From Archangium primigenium (GTDB lineage Bacteria > Myxococcota > Myxococcia > Myxococcales > Myxococcaceae): 64,000 nt of DNA. The notes beneath the pieces were generated by a model. It searched no databases, was not told the DNA's origin, and saw only the letters and a list, made by a program, of their open reading frames with translations. Below, piece by piece: positions 8,458-16,731 of this stretch. The DNA is taken from assembly GCF_016904885.1 (NCBI RefSeq), contig NZ_JADWYI010000001.1:3906001-3970000 (forward strand), in the 5' to 3' direction. Position numbers and translations under genes: made by a program. Position 1 is the stretch's first letter. Each line of letters begins with the position of its first letter.

Positions 8458-9948
8458 GTGACCACCGCCATGTCATGGCCCCTGGGCCCGAGCGAGATGG
8501 CCCGGCGCATCCGTGAACACGACTGGACGGCCACGCCCCTGGGGCCCTCGACGCACTGGCCCGGCGCCCTGCGGACCCTCGTGGACATGCTGCTGGCCAA
8601 TGGCTTTCCCATGATCGCGCTGTGGGGCCCCGACCTCATCCAGCTCTACAACGATGGCTACCGGGACATCATGGGCCTCAAGCATCCGGCGGGCCTGGGC
8701 CAGGCCACCCAGGTGTGCTGGCCAGAGGTGTGGCACATCAACGCGCCCATCTACGCGCGGGTGCTCCAGGGAGAATCCCTCTCGTTCGAGGACGCGCTCT
8801 ATCCGCTCATGCGCAACGGCCTCCTGGAGAATGTCTGGTTGTCGCTGTCCTACAGTCCCCTGCGGGACGAGACCGGCACCATCGCCGGGGTACTGGTCAC
8901 CCTGGTGGAGACGACCGAGAGTCTGCGCGCGGCGGCGGAGCTGCGCGAGAGCGAGGCGCGCTTCCGCGCGCTGGTGATGAGCACCTCGGACTCCCTCTAC
9001 CGGATGAGTCCCGACTGGCGCGAGATGCGCGAGATGCGGGGCAAGGGCATCCTCTCCGACACCCATGCGCCCAGTCCCTTGTGGGAGGACACGTACCTTC
9101 TGCCCGAGGACCGGCCGTGGGTGATGGCCCGGATCGACGAGGCCATCCGGAACCGCACCCCGTTCGAGCTGGAGCACCGCGTGCGCCATGCCGACGGGAG
9201 CGTGGGCTGGACGCTGTCGCGCGCGTTCCCCCTGCTCGACGAGAAGGGCGAGGTGGTGGAATGGTTCGGCCTGGCGGCGGACATCACGGCGCGCAAGGAG
9301 GCCGAGCGGGAGCGCGAGCGCGCCGAGGCCCTCGTCCAGGTGGATCGGGTGCGGCGGGTGCTCGTCGCGGAGATTCAACACCGCTCGCGCAACCTGCTCG
9401 CCGTCGTGCGCTCCCTCGTCGTCCAGTCGTTGCGCGCCGCGCGCTCCCTCGGGGAGGCCGAGACGCGCATCACCGACCGGCTCGCCGCGCTCTCGCGCGT
9501 GCATGGCCTGCTGTCCCGCGCGGAGCTGCCCGCCGTGACCGTCCGGGAGTTGGTGGAGCTGGAGCTGGGCGCCACGGCGCACGGCGTCTCGGACCGGCTC
9601 GTCCTCGACGGTCCGGACGTGACGCTCCCGGGACGCGCCGTGCGGACGTTCTCCCTCGCGCTGCACGAGCTCGCGACGAACGCGGTGAAGCACGGCGCGC
9701 TGGGCGCGGACAGGCGAGGTCGGGTCCTCGTCACCTGGGGCCTGCGCGACAGCGCGACGCTCTTCCTCGAGTGGGTGGAGACCGGGGCCGTGGCGCCCTC
9801 CCCGCGGCGCGACGCGGCGCGGGGCTTTGGCCGGGAGCTCATCGAGCAGGCGCTTCCCTACGAGCTGGATGCACGGACGCGGCTGGACATCCGCGAGGAC
9901 GGCGTGCGCTGCACCATCGAGCTGCCCCTGGGCGAGGCCGGCCCGTGA
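8458..9948 (+). CDS. PAS-PAS HWE-family sensor histidine kinase
   Basis: 496 aa, no membrane helix, so cytoplasmic. An N-terminal PAS-like sensor (about 20-155, with DWTATPLGP typical of this group) is followed by a second PAS/PAC (about 160-280, ending WFGLAADITARKEAE). The HWE phospho-acceptor region comes next, with His308 in EIQHRSRNLLAVVRSL. The catalytic domain carries the N box LHELATNAVKHGAL and the WVETGG-like block shared by HWE/HisKA_2 kinases. The GTG at 8458 or the ATG at 8470 could start it. Its stop codon overlaps the GTG of the receiver gene, so the two are translationally coupled and likely partners. Confidence 0.9.
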   Translation: MTTAMSWPLGPSEMARRIREHDWTATPLGPSTHWPGALRTLVDMLLANGFPMIALWGPDLIQLYNDGYRDIMGLKHPAGLGQATQVCWPEVWHINAPIYARVLQGESLSFEDALYPLMRNGLLENVWLSLSYSPLRDETGTIAGVLVTLVETTESLRAAAELRESEARFRALVMSTSDSLYRMSPDWREMREMRGKGILSDTHAPSPLWEDTYLLPEDRPWVMARIDEAIRNRTPFELEHRVRHADGSVGWTLSRAFPLLDEKGEVVEWFGLAADITARKEAERERERAEALVQVDRVRRVLVAEIQHRSRNLLAVVRSLVVQSLRAARSLGEAETRITDRLAALSRVHGLLSRAELPAVTVRELVELELGATAHGVSDRLVLDGPDVTLPGRAVRTFSLALHELATNAVKHGALGADRRGRVLVTWGLRDSATLFLEWVETGAVAPSPRRDAARGFGRELIEQALPYELDARTRLDIREDGVRCTIELPLGEAGP

Positions 9949-10319
9949 GCGCGCCCGGAGACCCGCTCTCCGGCCGGGTCCTGCTCGTCGTGGAGGACGA
10001 GTACCTGGTCGTGCTGGAGCTGGCGGAGGAGTTGGAGCGCCGCGGCGCCACGATGCTCGGGCCGGTCCCCGACGTGCGGCGGGCGCTCCGGCTGCTCGAG
10101 GGCACGGCCCGATTGGACGGGGCGCTGCTGGACATCCGGCTCTGGGACGGGCTCGTCTATCCCGTCGCCGAGGCGCTCCGGGCCCGCGCCATTCCGTTCG
10201 TCTTCGTCTCCGGCTTCGAGCCGGAGTTCATCCCGGAGCGCTTCCGGGACGTACCCCTGTGCACCAAGCCCCTCGACCTGGACACCGTCGCCGCGGCGCT
10301 CTTCGGCGCATCCGCCTGA
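9945..10319 (+). CDS. Stand-alone response-regulator receiver protein
   Basis: 124 aa, a receiver domain and nothing else. The acidic pair is in VVEDEY (17-19), phospho-Asp63 in LLDIRLWDG, and Lys108 in CTKPLD. The GTG start overlaps the TGA of the kinase gene (GTGA), which fixes the start. Single-domain receivers paired with HWE kinases usually relay phosphate or bind a partner protein rather than DNA. Here the receiver-bearing CheB two genes upstream competes for, or shares, the same kinase in principle. Confidence 0.9.
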   Translation: MSAPGDPLSGRVLLVVEDEYLVVLELAEELERRGATMLGPVPDVRRALRLLEGTARLDGALLDIRLWDGLVYPVAEALRARAIPFVFVSGFEPEFIPERFRDVPLCTKPLDLDTVAAALFGASA

Positions 10320-10344
10320 GCGCGCCCGTCGACTCGCGCGCTCA
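10317..10344. terminator. Bidirectional hairpin containing both convergent stop codons
   Basis: TGAGCGCGC (10317-10325) pairs perfectly with GCGCGCTCA (10336-10344) across a 10-base loop. The arms include the stop codons of the receiver gene (plus) and the isochorismatase-like gene (minus). There is no T tract, so termination is inferred from the position and the 9-bp GC-rich stem. Confidence 0.6.
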
Positions 10345-10989
10345 CGGGGTGGACTTCGCCGGAGCGTGGGCGGCCTTGAACGTGTTGTAGCTGGTGATGA
10401 GGTTGCGGTAGTCGGGGATGTGGTTGGACAGGAGCGTGCCCAGGCCCTCCACGTCCCGGCGCCAGTCGCGGTGCAGCTCGCAAGCCACGGCGAACCACGT
10501 CATCAGCTGGGCGCCCGCCTCGGCCATGCGGTTCCAGGACGCGTGGCGGGAGACGTCGTTGAAGGTGCCCGAGGCATCCGTCACGACGAACACCTCGAAG
10601 TCCTCCGCCATGGCGGACAGGGCCGGGAAGGCCACGCACACCTCGGTCACCACGCCCGCGAGGATGAGCTGCTTGCGCCCGGTGGCCTTCACCGCCTGGA
10701 CGAAGTCCGCGTTGTCCCAGGCGTTGATCTGCCCGGGGCGCGGGATGAACGGCGCCTGGGGGAACTTCTCCTTGAGCTCCGGCATGAGCGGGCCGTTGGG
10801 GCCGTCCTCGAAGCTGGTCGTCAGGATGGTGGGCAGCTGGAAGTAGGCGGCCAGGTCGGCCAGGGCGAGCACGTTGTTCTTGAACTGATCCGGGTTGAAG
10901 TCGCGCACCAGGGACATGAGTCCGGCCTGGTGATCCACCAGCAGGACGACGGCGTTGTTGAGGTCGAGGCGGCTGTAGGGCTTGCCCAT
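10342..10989 (-). CDS. Isochorismatase-like cysteine hydrolase (YcaC type)
   Basis: 215 aa. Cysteine-hydrolase fold with nucleophile Cys118 in GVVTEVCVAFPAL and Asp19 in VLLVDHQAG. By my count the third position of the YcaC triad, usually Lys84, is Arg here (FIPRPGQ). YcaC-type proteins hydrolyse unidentified amides or related compounds, so the name does not imply isochorismate as substrate. The ATG at 10989 gives a protein of the usual length. A near-perfect palindrome (arms 11011-11018 and 11021-11028) lies between this start and a TATACC box at 11043-11048, suggesting repressor control. Confidence 0.85.
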   Translation of the reverse strand: MGKPYSRLDLNNAVVLLVDHQAGLMSLVRDFNPDQFKNNVLALADLAAYFQLPTILTTSFEDGPNGPLMPELKEKFPQAPFIPRPGQINAWDNADFVQAVKATGRKQLILAGVVTEVCVAFPALSAMAEDFEVFVVTDASGTFNDVSRHASWNRMAEAGAQLMTWFAVACELHRDWRRDVEGLGTLLSNHIPDYRNLITSYNTFKAAHAPAKSTP

Positions 10990-11010
10990 GAAATGCTCCG
11001 GGGGTTGGGG

Positions 11011-11048
11011 CGCCGTCCGTGGACGGCGTCGGGTGTGAAAGCGGTATA
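11011..11048 (-). promoter_or_regulatory. TATACC -10 box and palindromic operator of the hydrolase gene
   Basis: The arms CGCCGTCC (11011-11018) and GGACGGCG (11021-11028) form an 18-base palindrome with two central bases. Just upstream on the minus strand is TATACC (11043-11048). No good -35 is visible. It could be an operator or a leader hairpin. Confidence 0.4.
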
Positions 11049-11136
11049 GCTTCCGGGAGCTTCTTCCATAAGGGCGTGGCCGCCGCACTCTTTGTTCCAT
11101 GAATGGGACAATGCGGCGCGGTGCTATGTCTCGCGC

Positions 11137-12846
11137 ATGAGCCCCTCTCCACTGCGCATCGGCAATGCCTCGGGTTTCTATGGCGACCGCTTCTCCGCCT
11201 TCCGCGAGATGCTCGAGGGCGGGGCGCTGGATGTGCTCACGGGGGACTATCTCGCCGAGCTCACGATGCTCATCCTCGGCCGGGATCGGATGAAGGACCC
11301 CACCGCGGGCTACGCGAGGACCTTCCTGCGGCAGATGGAGCAGTGTCTGGCCCTGGCGGTGGAGAAGCGGGTGCGGATCGTCACCAACGCGGGGGGATTG
11401 AATCCCGCGGGCCTCGCGGCGGCGCTGCGGGCCCTGGCCACCCGGTTGGGGCTGCCCGTGCGGGTGGCGCATGTGGAGGGCGACGAGTTGCTGGCGCGCG
11501 CTGGAGCGCTCGGGCTGGGCTCACCGCTCACGGCCAATGCCTACCTGGGGGCGTGGGGCATCGCCGAGTGCCTGCGCGCGGGCGCCGACATCGTCGTCAC
11601 CGGGCGCGTCACGGATGCCTCGCTCGTCGTGGGACCGGCGGCGGCGCACTTCGGCTGGGGGCGCGAGGACTGGGATGGCCTCGCGGGCGCCATGGTCGCG
11701 GGCCACGTGCTCGAGTGCGGGGCCCAGGCCACGGGCGGCAACTACGCCTTCTTCACGGAGCTCGACGCGCGCCGCCCCGGCTTCCCGCTCGCGGAGCTGT
11801 ACGCGGACGGCTCGTCGGTCATCACCAAGCACGCGGGCACGGGCGGCGCGGTGTCCGTGGACACGGTGCTCGCGCAGCTGTTGTACGAGGTGGGGGGCGC
11901 CCGGTACGCGGGGCCCGACGTGACGGCGCGCTTCGACTCGGTGGAGCTCGCCGAGGCCGGGAAGGATCGCGTGCGCATCTGTGGCGTGCGCGGCGAGCCG
12001 CCTCCGCCCACGCTGAAGGTCTGCCTCAACCGGCTCGGGGGCTTCCGCAACGAGACGACCTTCGTGCTCGTGGGGTTGGACATCGAGGCCAAGGCCCGGC
12101 TGGTGCGCGAGCAGCTGGAGGCCGCCCTGCCCACGCCGCCGCGCGAGCTGCGCTGGACGCTCGTGCGCACGGACCGGGAGGACGCGCCCACCGAGGAGCA
12201 GGCCGCCGCGTTCCTGCGTGTCGTGGCGAAGGATCCGGACGAGAAGCGGGTGGGGCGCGCCTTCAGCGGGGCGGCCATCGAGCTGGCCCTGGCGAGCTAC
12301 CCCGGCTTCACCCTGACCACGCCGCCCACGGACGGCATGCCCTATGGCGTCTACACCCCGGCCTATGTCGACGCGGCGCTCGTCGAGCACGTGGCCGTGC
12401 TGCCCGACGGCACGCGCGTGGCCATCGCCCCCGCCGCGCGGACGCTCGCCCTGGCGGAGGTGGCGCCCGCGCCGCTGCCCGCGCCCCCGTCCCCGGGGCC
12501 CGTGCGCCGCGTGCCCCTGGGCCGGATCGCCGCCGCGCGCAGTGGGGACAAGGGCGGCACCGCGAACATCGGCCTCTGGGTCCGCACGGACGCGGCCTGG
12601 CGCTGGCTGGCGCACACGCTCACCCCGGAGCGGCTGCGCGCGCTGCTCCCCGAGGTCCAGTCCCTCCCCGTCGAGCGCCACCTCTTTCCCCAGCTGCGCG
12701 GGCTCAACTTCGTGATCGACGGCCTGCTCGGAGAAGGGGTGTCGTCCTCGACGCGCTTCGATCCCCAGGGCAAGGCGCTGGGGGAATGGCTCCGCGCCCG
12801 CCACGTCGACGTGCCCGAGGCCATTCTTTCCGATGTAACCGCTTAA
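11137..12846 (+). CDS. AtuA-family (DUF1446) acyclic terpene utilisation-like protein
   Basis: 569 aa, in the size range of AtuA proteins. The N-terminal block IGNASGFYGDR, LTGDYLAELTMLILGR and VTNAGGLNPAG is the family signature. The C-terminal segment from about 460 (VPLGRIAAARSGDKGGTANIGLW) matches the second conserved domain. AtuA is needed for citronellol/geraniol degradation in Pseudomonas, but its reaction is undefined. The carboxylase and acyl-CoA partner genes of that pathway are absent here, so the role is uncertain. I chose the ATG at 11137 because conserved sequence starts immediately after it; an ATG 45 bases upstream adds a non-conserved stretch. Confidence 0.82.
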   Translation: MSPSPLRIGNASGFYGDRFSAFREMLEGGALDVLTGDYLAELTMLILGRDRMKDPTAGYARTFLRQMEQCLALAVEKRVRIVTNAGGLNPAGLAAALRALATRLGLPVRVAHVEGDELLARAGALGLGSPLTANAYLGAWGIAECLRAGADIVVTGRVTDASLVVGPAAAHFGWGREDWDGLAGAMVAGHVLECGAQATGGNYAFFTELDARRPGFPLAELYADGSSVITKHAGTGGAVSVDTVLAQLLYEVGGARYAGPDVTARFDSVELAEAGKDRVRICGVRGEPPPPTLKVCLNRLGGFRNETTFVLVGLDIEAKARLVREQLEAALPTPPRELRWTLVRTDREDAPTEEQAAAFLRVVAKDPDEKRVGRAFSGAAIELALASYPGFTLTTPPTDGMPYGVYTPAYVDAALVEHVAVLPDGTRVAIAPAARTLALAEVAPAPLPAPPSPGPVRRVPLGRIAAARSGDKGGTANIGLWVRTDAAWRWLAHTLTPERLRALLPEVQSLPVERHLFPQLRGLNFVIDGLLGEGVSSSTRFDPQGKALGEWLRARHVDVPEAILSDVTA

Positions 12847-12858
12847 ACCGGGAATCCG

Positions 12859-12888
12859 TTGACAAGGGCACGAGCGCCTTCCGATGAT
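12859..12888 (+). promoter_or_regulatory. Promoter of the small secreted protein
   Basis: A perfect TTGACA (12859-12864), an 18-base spacer and GATGAT (12883-12888), four of six matches to the -10 consensus. The start codon is at 12922, giving a leader of about 27 bases. Confidence 0.5.
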
Positions 12889-12921
12889 GCTCGCCGTTTC
12901 TTCCCGCACTGGAGTCCGCCC

Positions 12922-13353
12922 ATGTCGAGCCGCCGTCTCCTGCCTGTCCTCGCCGCCCTGCTCATGCCCTCCCTGGCCCCCGCCGCGAGCGTCTACAACA
13001 CCTGGGCGGGCACGCCCGCGTCGCTGAGCGCGCTGGGCAAGGCCCAGTCCGTGTCGGAGGCGAAGGCCTCGTCGAGCTGGACCGTGAACACGGCCTACGG
13101 CTTCGGGTACGCGCGGGCGCGGACCGCCTCGGGGCTGTACGAGTTCCAGCTCGTCTCGGTGTCGCCCGCGTCCTCGGCCGGCCGGCTCAACGGCTTCTGG
13201 AACGTCAGCCGCGATGGCGTGCTGCTCTGCGGGCAGTGCCAGGGCTGGTCCTCGGGTTACACCAGCGCGCCCGGCAAGCCCTTCACCATCAACGTGGACA
13301 ACGGCAACTACCAGCTGACGACCACCATCACCGCGTTCAACGACGTCTTCTAG
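12922..13353 (+). CDS. Small secreted protein of unknown function
   Basis: 143 aa. It begins with a typical Sec signal (MSSRRLLPVLAALLMPSL, cleavage near APAA), leaving about 120 residues rich in Ser, Ala, Thr and aromatic residues. One CGQC pair in the middle could form a disulfide or bind metal. The repeated strand-like pattern (SSWTVNTAYGFGYARA, YQLTTTITAF) suggests a small beta protein. I do not recognise a family. It has its own strong promoter and converges with the barrel-type lipoprotein gene. Confidence 0.75.
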   Translation: MSSRRLLPVLAALLMPSLAPAASVYNTWAGTPASLSALGKAQSVSEAKASSSWTVNTAYGFGYARARTASGLYEFQLVSVSPASSAGRLNGFWNVSRDGVLLCGQCQGWSSGYTSAPGKPFTINVDNGNYQLTTTITAFNDVF

Positions 13354-13378
13354 GACGGCCGGACTTGGGTCCTCGGGC

Positions 13379-14578
13379 TCAGTAGATGGAGAGCCCGAGC
13401 GACCACGAGTGCACGAAGCCGTTGAGCTCGGGGCGGGAGTGGGGCAGCCAGTCCTGGGTCCAGCGGAACGTGAGGCCCAGGCGCGTGGTGAGATCGAACT
13501 CCGCCAGGGCGCCAAAGGACACGTAGGGCCGGGACGCGGAGGTGGAGGGCCGGCCCCCGCCCTCGGTGGCGGACCAGGCCCGGCCGCCGCCCACGAAGGG
13601 GCCCAGGTGCAGCCGCCAGAGCGAGAGCGGGTACCACTGGGCCTCCAGCCCCAGACGCGCGTTGTAGTAGGCGCTGGACCCATCCGCGCCGAACTGGAGC
13701 CGGGTGTCGGCGAGCAGGCCGAACTTCCGGTGGGGGAAGTAGCCGAGCGCGAAGCGGAAGCCCACGTCGCGCAGGGTCTGTCCGCCGGGCAGCGCGAGGC
13801 TGTCGTTGCCCGCGCCGAACTGGTACGTGAAGCCCTGGCGGTTGAGGGGCGCCGAGCCGTTGAGCCACATGCCCGCGCCCTCCGCGCCCGAGATCATCGC
13901 CTCCGACAGGTGCTCCAGGTCCGCGGGCACCAGCTCGTCCAGCGGCACGGTGCGCTGCGGGCCCCGCGTGGAGATGAGGTGCACCGGGTGCTTGGGGTGC
14001 ACCGCGACCGAGCCCTCGTAGCGCGCGCCCTCGGTGATGGCCAGGCTCACGCCCACCACCACGCCGACGACCACGGCGAGCGCCAGGAGCCGGTCGAGGC
14101 CCTGGAGACTGCCGAGCGAGCCGCCCGAGGAACCTCCTCCCGAGGAGCTCCGGGCGCTGCTCGGCGCGCCATCGGGCACGGGGGAGGCGCCGTGGATGCT
14201 CCCGCCCGAGGGCAAGTCCGGCGAGGTGGGCGGCGGCCGGGAGTAGGGCGGGGGCTGGTAGTAGGGCGCGCCGTAGGACTCCAGGTAGAACGACGGCACC
14301 CAGTGCCCGTGGTCGGTGACGAGGTAGCCCACGGGGGGGGACTCGAGCGGCGGGGCCCAGGCGGGCGCGGGCTCGGGGTCCGTGGCGGTGATGAACTGCT
14401 GGATGGCGTACACCTGCCGGCCGCGCTCCTGCGGCGAGGTGCGCACGATCCGCTCCATCTCCGAGCGCGGGACCTCGTAGAGGTGACCCAGGCAGCCGCT
14501 CGTCAGCATCGCGAGCAGCGCCACCCAGGTGACCCCGCGGGAGGGGGTTCGGGAGGCGGGCCGGATGTCGGGTTCCAT
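13379..14578 (-). CDS. Lipoprotein with C-terminal outer-membrane-like beta domain
   Basis: 399 aa. The N-terminus carries a lipobox (LLAMLTSGC), so the product is probably lipid-anchored in the envelope. Residues 30-140 are Pro/Ser-rich and low in complexity. A hydrophobic segment near 160-180 (LDRLLALAVVVGVVVGVSL) may be a membrane helix. The last 200 residues alternate polar and hydrophobic positions with Tyr/Trp-rich strands (FALGYFPHRKFGLLAD, LGLEAQWYPLSLWRLHLG) and end in SWSLGLSIY, typical of outer-membrane beta barrels. Divergent from the CotH lipoprotein across a palindrome-rich spacer. No named family is recognised. Confidence 0.75.
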   Translation of the reverse strand: MEPDIRPASRTPSRGVTWVALLAMLTSGCLGHLYEVPRSEMERIVRTSPQERGRQVYAIQQFITATDPEPAPAWAPPLESPPVGYLVTDHGHWVPSFYLESYGAPYYQPPPYSRPPPTSPDLPSGGSIHGASPVPDGAPSSARSSSGGGSSGGSLGSLQGLDRLLALAVVVGVVVGVSLAITEGARYEGSVAVHPKHPVHLISTRGPQRTVPLDELVPADLEHLSEAMISGAEGAGMWLNGSAPLNRQGFTYQFGAGNDSLALPGGQTLRDVGFRFALGYFPHRKFGLLADTRLQFGADGSSAYYNARLGLEAQWYPLSLWRLHLGPFVGGGRAWSATEGGGRPSTSASRPYVSFGALAEFDLTTRLGLTFRWTQDWLPHSRPELNGFVHSWSLGLSIY

Positions 14579-14683
14579 GCATGTCTCCTGGGCGGACCCG
14601 GTGGGACGGGAGCGCGAGCATAGGACGTCCGCTTCTCCGTGTGTGGCCGATGCTTCGCCTTCGTGGGGATTGGCGTCGCCATC

Positions 14684-14716
14684 GTGGGAAGCGCGTTTCC
14701 CACCCTGGGCGGGAAA
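14684..14716. promoter_or_regulatory. Two overlapping palindromes in the divergent lipoprotein/CotH spacer
   Basis: GTGGGAA (14684-14690) mirrors TTCCCAC (14697-14703) around a 6-base GC core. TTTCCC (14696-14701) mirrors GGGAAA (14711-14716) with C/G pairs inside. The middle arm is shared, so three GTGGGAA-like half-sites alternate in orientation about 12 bases apart. The arrangement resembles a multi-site operator. Confidence 0.45.
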
Positions 14717-14820
14717 TGGGCACGAACGCGCGCCGGAAGGGGTCTGGGCGTTCCTCCAGCGGACACACCGTGGGGCATGGCTTCTGCACAGTGGGACGCG
14801 ACTTTCGGACGGAGGGTTCC

Positions 14821-16608
14821 ATGGCGCGATGGCAAGGTCTGTGTGGGCTGCTGACGGTGGGGTTGCTGGCGTGTGGTCCCGAGACGGACTCGACCCTGTC
14901 GATGCCGACCGACGTCACCTCCGGAGGGGCGGTGTCCACTCCGCCGACGCCCGCCCCCGCGCAGCCCGCGCCCGTGGAGGAGCCGCCGCCCGCCGTGGAG
15001 GAGGGCGGGAGCGTGCCCGGGGAAGGACAGCCCGCGCGCGGCGCCTATCCCCGCGTGCAGTCGCGGGTGCCCGTGCTGGAGCTGCGCATCAAGCCGGAGG
15101 ACCTGGCGCGCCTGGACGCCAACCCCGAGTCCGAGGAGAAGGTGCCCGCGGTGGTGGTGCTCGATGGCCAGTCGGCGCCGGCCCGGGTGCGCTACCGCGG
15201 GGCCAGCACGCGCGACCTGCCGCAGAAGAGCTTCAAGGTGGAGCTGGACGCGGGCCACGACCTGGATGACCGGGATCACTTCGAGCTGCTCGCGAGCTGG
15301 TACGACAGCGGCAAGCTCACGGAGAAGTTCGCGGTGGACCTGTACACCGCCCTGGGGCTGCCCGTGCCGAGCGCCCGCTACGTGCGCGTGAGCATCAACG
15401 GCCAGCACAACGGGCTCTACCTGGACATGGAGCACGTGGGGAAGGAGTACCTGGAGGCGCGGGGCCTGGAGAAGAAGGCGGCCATCTACCGCTGCGGCCA
15501 CCGCAACTGCGAGCTGACGCTCCAGTCGGGCGCGCACCAGACGGACTTCGAGAAGAAGAGCCAGGAGTCCACCGGCCGGGGGGACCTGGATGCGCTGCTC
15601 GCGTGGGTCAACCGCAGCGACGACGCGGACTTCGAGGCGAAGCTGGCGCGCTCGGTGGACGTGGACGCCTACCTGGGCAACCTCGCCGCGGACATGCTCA
15701 TCTCGAACAACTACATCGAGGACGCGCGCGGCTATTGGATCCACGAGACGGCCCGGGACCGGTGGCAGTACGCGCCGTGGGATTTGAACAACGCGCTCAT
15801 GCTGCACTGGCGCACGTGGGCCCCCACGGATCCGCCCATCACCGACCGCTGGCCCCAGGCCTTCAGCCTGTACGATCCGATGGTGCAGAAGCTGTACGAG
15901 CAGCGCGTGAAGGAGCGGCCGGTGCACCGCCCCACGTGGAACGTGCTCAACACGCGCCTCTGGGACCGGCCGGCCCTGCGCGCGCGGATGATCGACAAGC
16001 TGGAGACCGCGCTCGCCGGTCCCTTCTCCGAGTCCAAGGCCCTGGCCCACATCGACGCGCTGTGGGCCGTGGTGGAGCCCGAGTTGCGCAAGGATCCCTA
16101 CGTCTCGGTCGAGCACATGGTGCGCTCGCGGGACTTCCTGAAGACCTACGTGCGCCAGCGCCGCGCGTTCCTGCTCGGCACCCTGCGCGCGCTCCGGGCG
16201 CACGGGGGCGGGGACCTGGTCATCCAGGAGGTCGCCGCGGGCAGCACGGGCTACGTGGAGCTGTACAACCGGGGCAGCGCGCCGGTGTCGCTCGCGGGCC
16301 ACGAGCTGACGAATGACCTGCGCGCCCTGTCGCGCTTCCGCCTGCCCACCCTCACCCTGGCGCCGGGCGAGCGCCTGCGCCTGCTGGCGGATGGTTCACC
16401 CACCAAGGGCGCGCTCCACCTGCCCTTCACCTTGTCCGCGACCGAGGGCGGCGAGGTGGGCCTGTTCAACGGCAACATCCGCTCGGCCACGGGCGTGGCG
16501 CTCGTGTACGGCCCCGTGGACATCGTCTACTTCGGGCCGGCGTCCGCGGACATGGCCTACGGGCGCAAGACCCCGGGCGGCGAGGACTTCGCGCGCTGGC
16601 GGCGCTGA
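14821..16608 (+). CDS. CotH-kinase-domain lipoprotein with C-terminal lamin-tail domain
   Basis: 595 aa. The ATG at 14821 is supported by GGAGGG just upstream and a lipobox (TVGLLAC) right after; sequence before it is not protein-like. A Pro-rich linker leads into the CotH kinase-like domain (about 75-440), with RYRGASTRDLPQKSFKVEL, LYLDMEHVGKEYL and the conserved YAPWDLNNAL. CotH proteins phosphorylate spore-coat proteins in Bacillus. Residues 475-595 (IQEVAAGSTGYVELYN and YGRKTPGGEDFARW) form a lamin-tail domain, which often anchors extracellular proteins. A surface kinase acting on envelope or spore-coat proteins is inferred. The gene is divergent from the barrel lipoprotein. Confidence 0.87.
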   Translation: MARWQGLCGLLTVGLLACGPETDSTLSMPTDVTSGGAVSTPPTPAPAQPAPVEEPPPAVEEGGSVPGEGQPARGAYPRVQSRVPVLELRIKPEDLARLDANPESEEKVPAVVVLDGQSAPARVRYRGASTRDLPQKSFKVELDAGHDLDDRDHFELLASWYDSGKLTEKFAVDLYTALGLPVPSARYVRVSINGQHNGLYLDMEHVGKEYLEARGLEKKAAIYRCGHRNCELTLQSGAHQTDFEKKSQESTGRGDLDALLAWVNRSDDADFEAKLARSVDVDAYLGNLAADMLISNNYIEDARGYWIHETARDRWQYAPWDLNNALMLHWRTWAPTDPPITDRWPQAFSLYDPMVQKLYEQRVKERPVHRPTWNVLNTRLWDRPALRARMIDKLETALAGPFSESKALAHIDALWAVVEPELRKDPYVSVEHMVRSRDFLKTYVRQRRAFLLGTLRALRAHGGGDLVIQEVAAGSTGYVELYNRGSAPVSLAGHELTNDLRALSRFRLPTLTLAPGERLRLLADGSPTKGALHLPFTLSATEGGEVGLFNGNIRSATGVALVYGPVDIVYFGPASADMAYGRKTPGGEDFARWRR

Positions 16609-16731
16609 TGACGCATCGCGTGGTCTCTTTCCTTGTGAGAACACGCAACTCGAATTCTTCCCCGGCGAGAATGGAGGAGAGAGTCCTACTCGACCTCTTC
16701 TCTTCCTACCCTTCGCCCGGGAATCCTGCTC

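Noticed and set aside
11521-13683. Long minus-strand open frame opposite the AtuA gene
   Set aside because: It crosses two real genes and a promoter and contains no recognisable domain.
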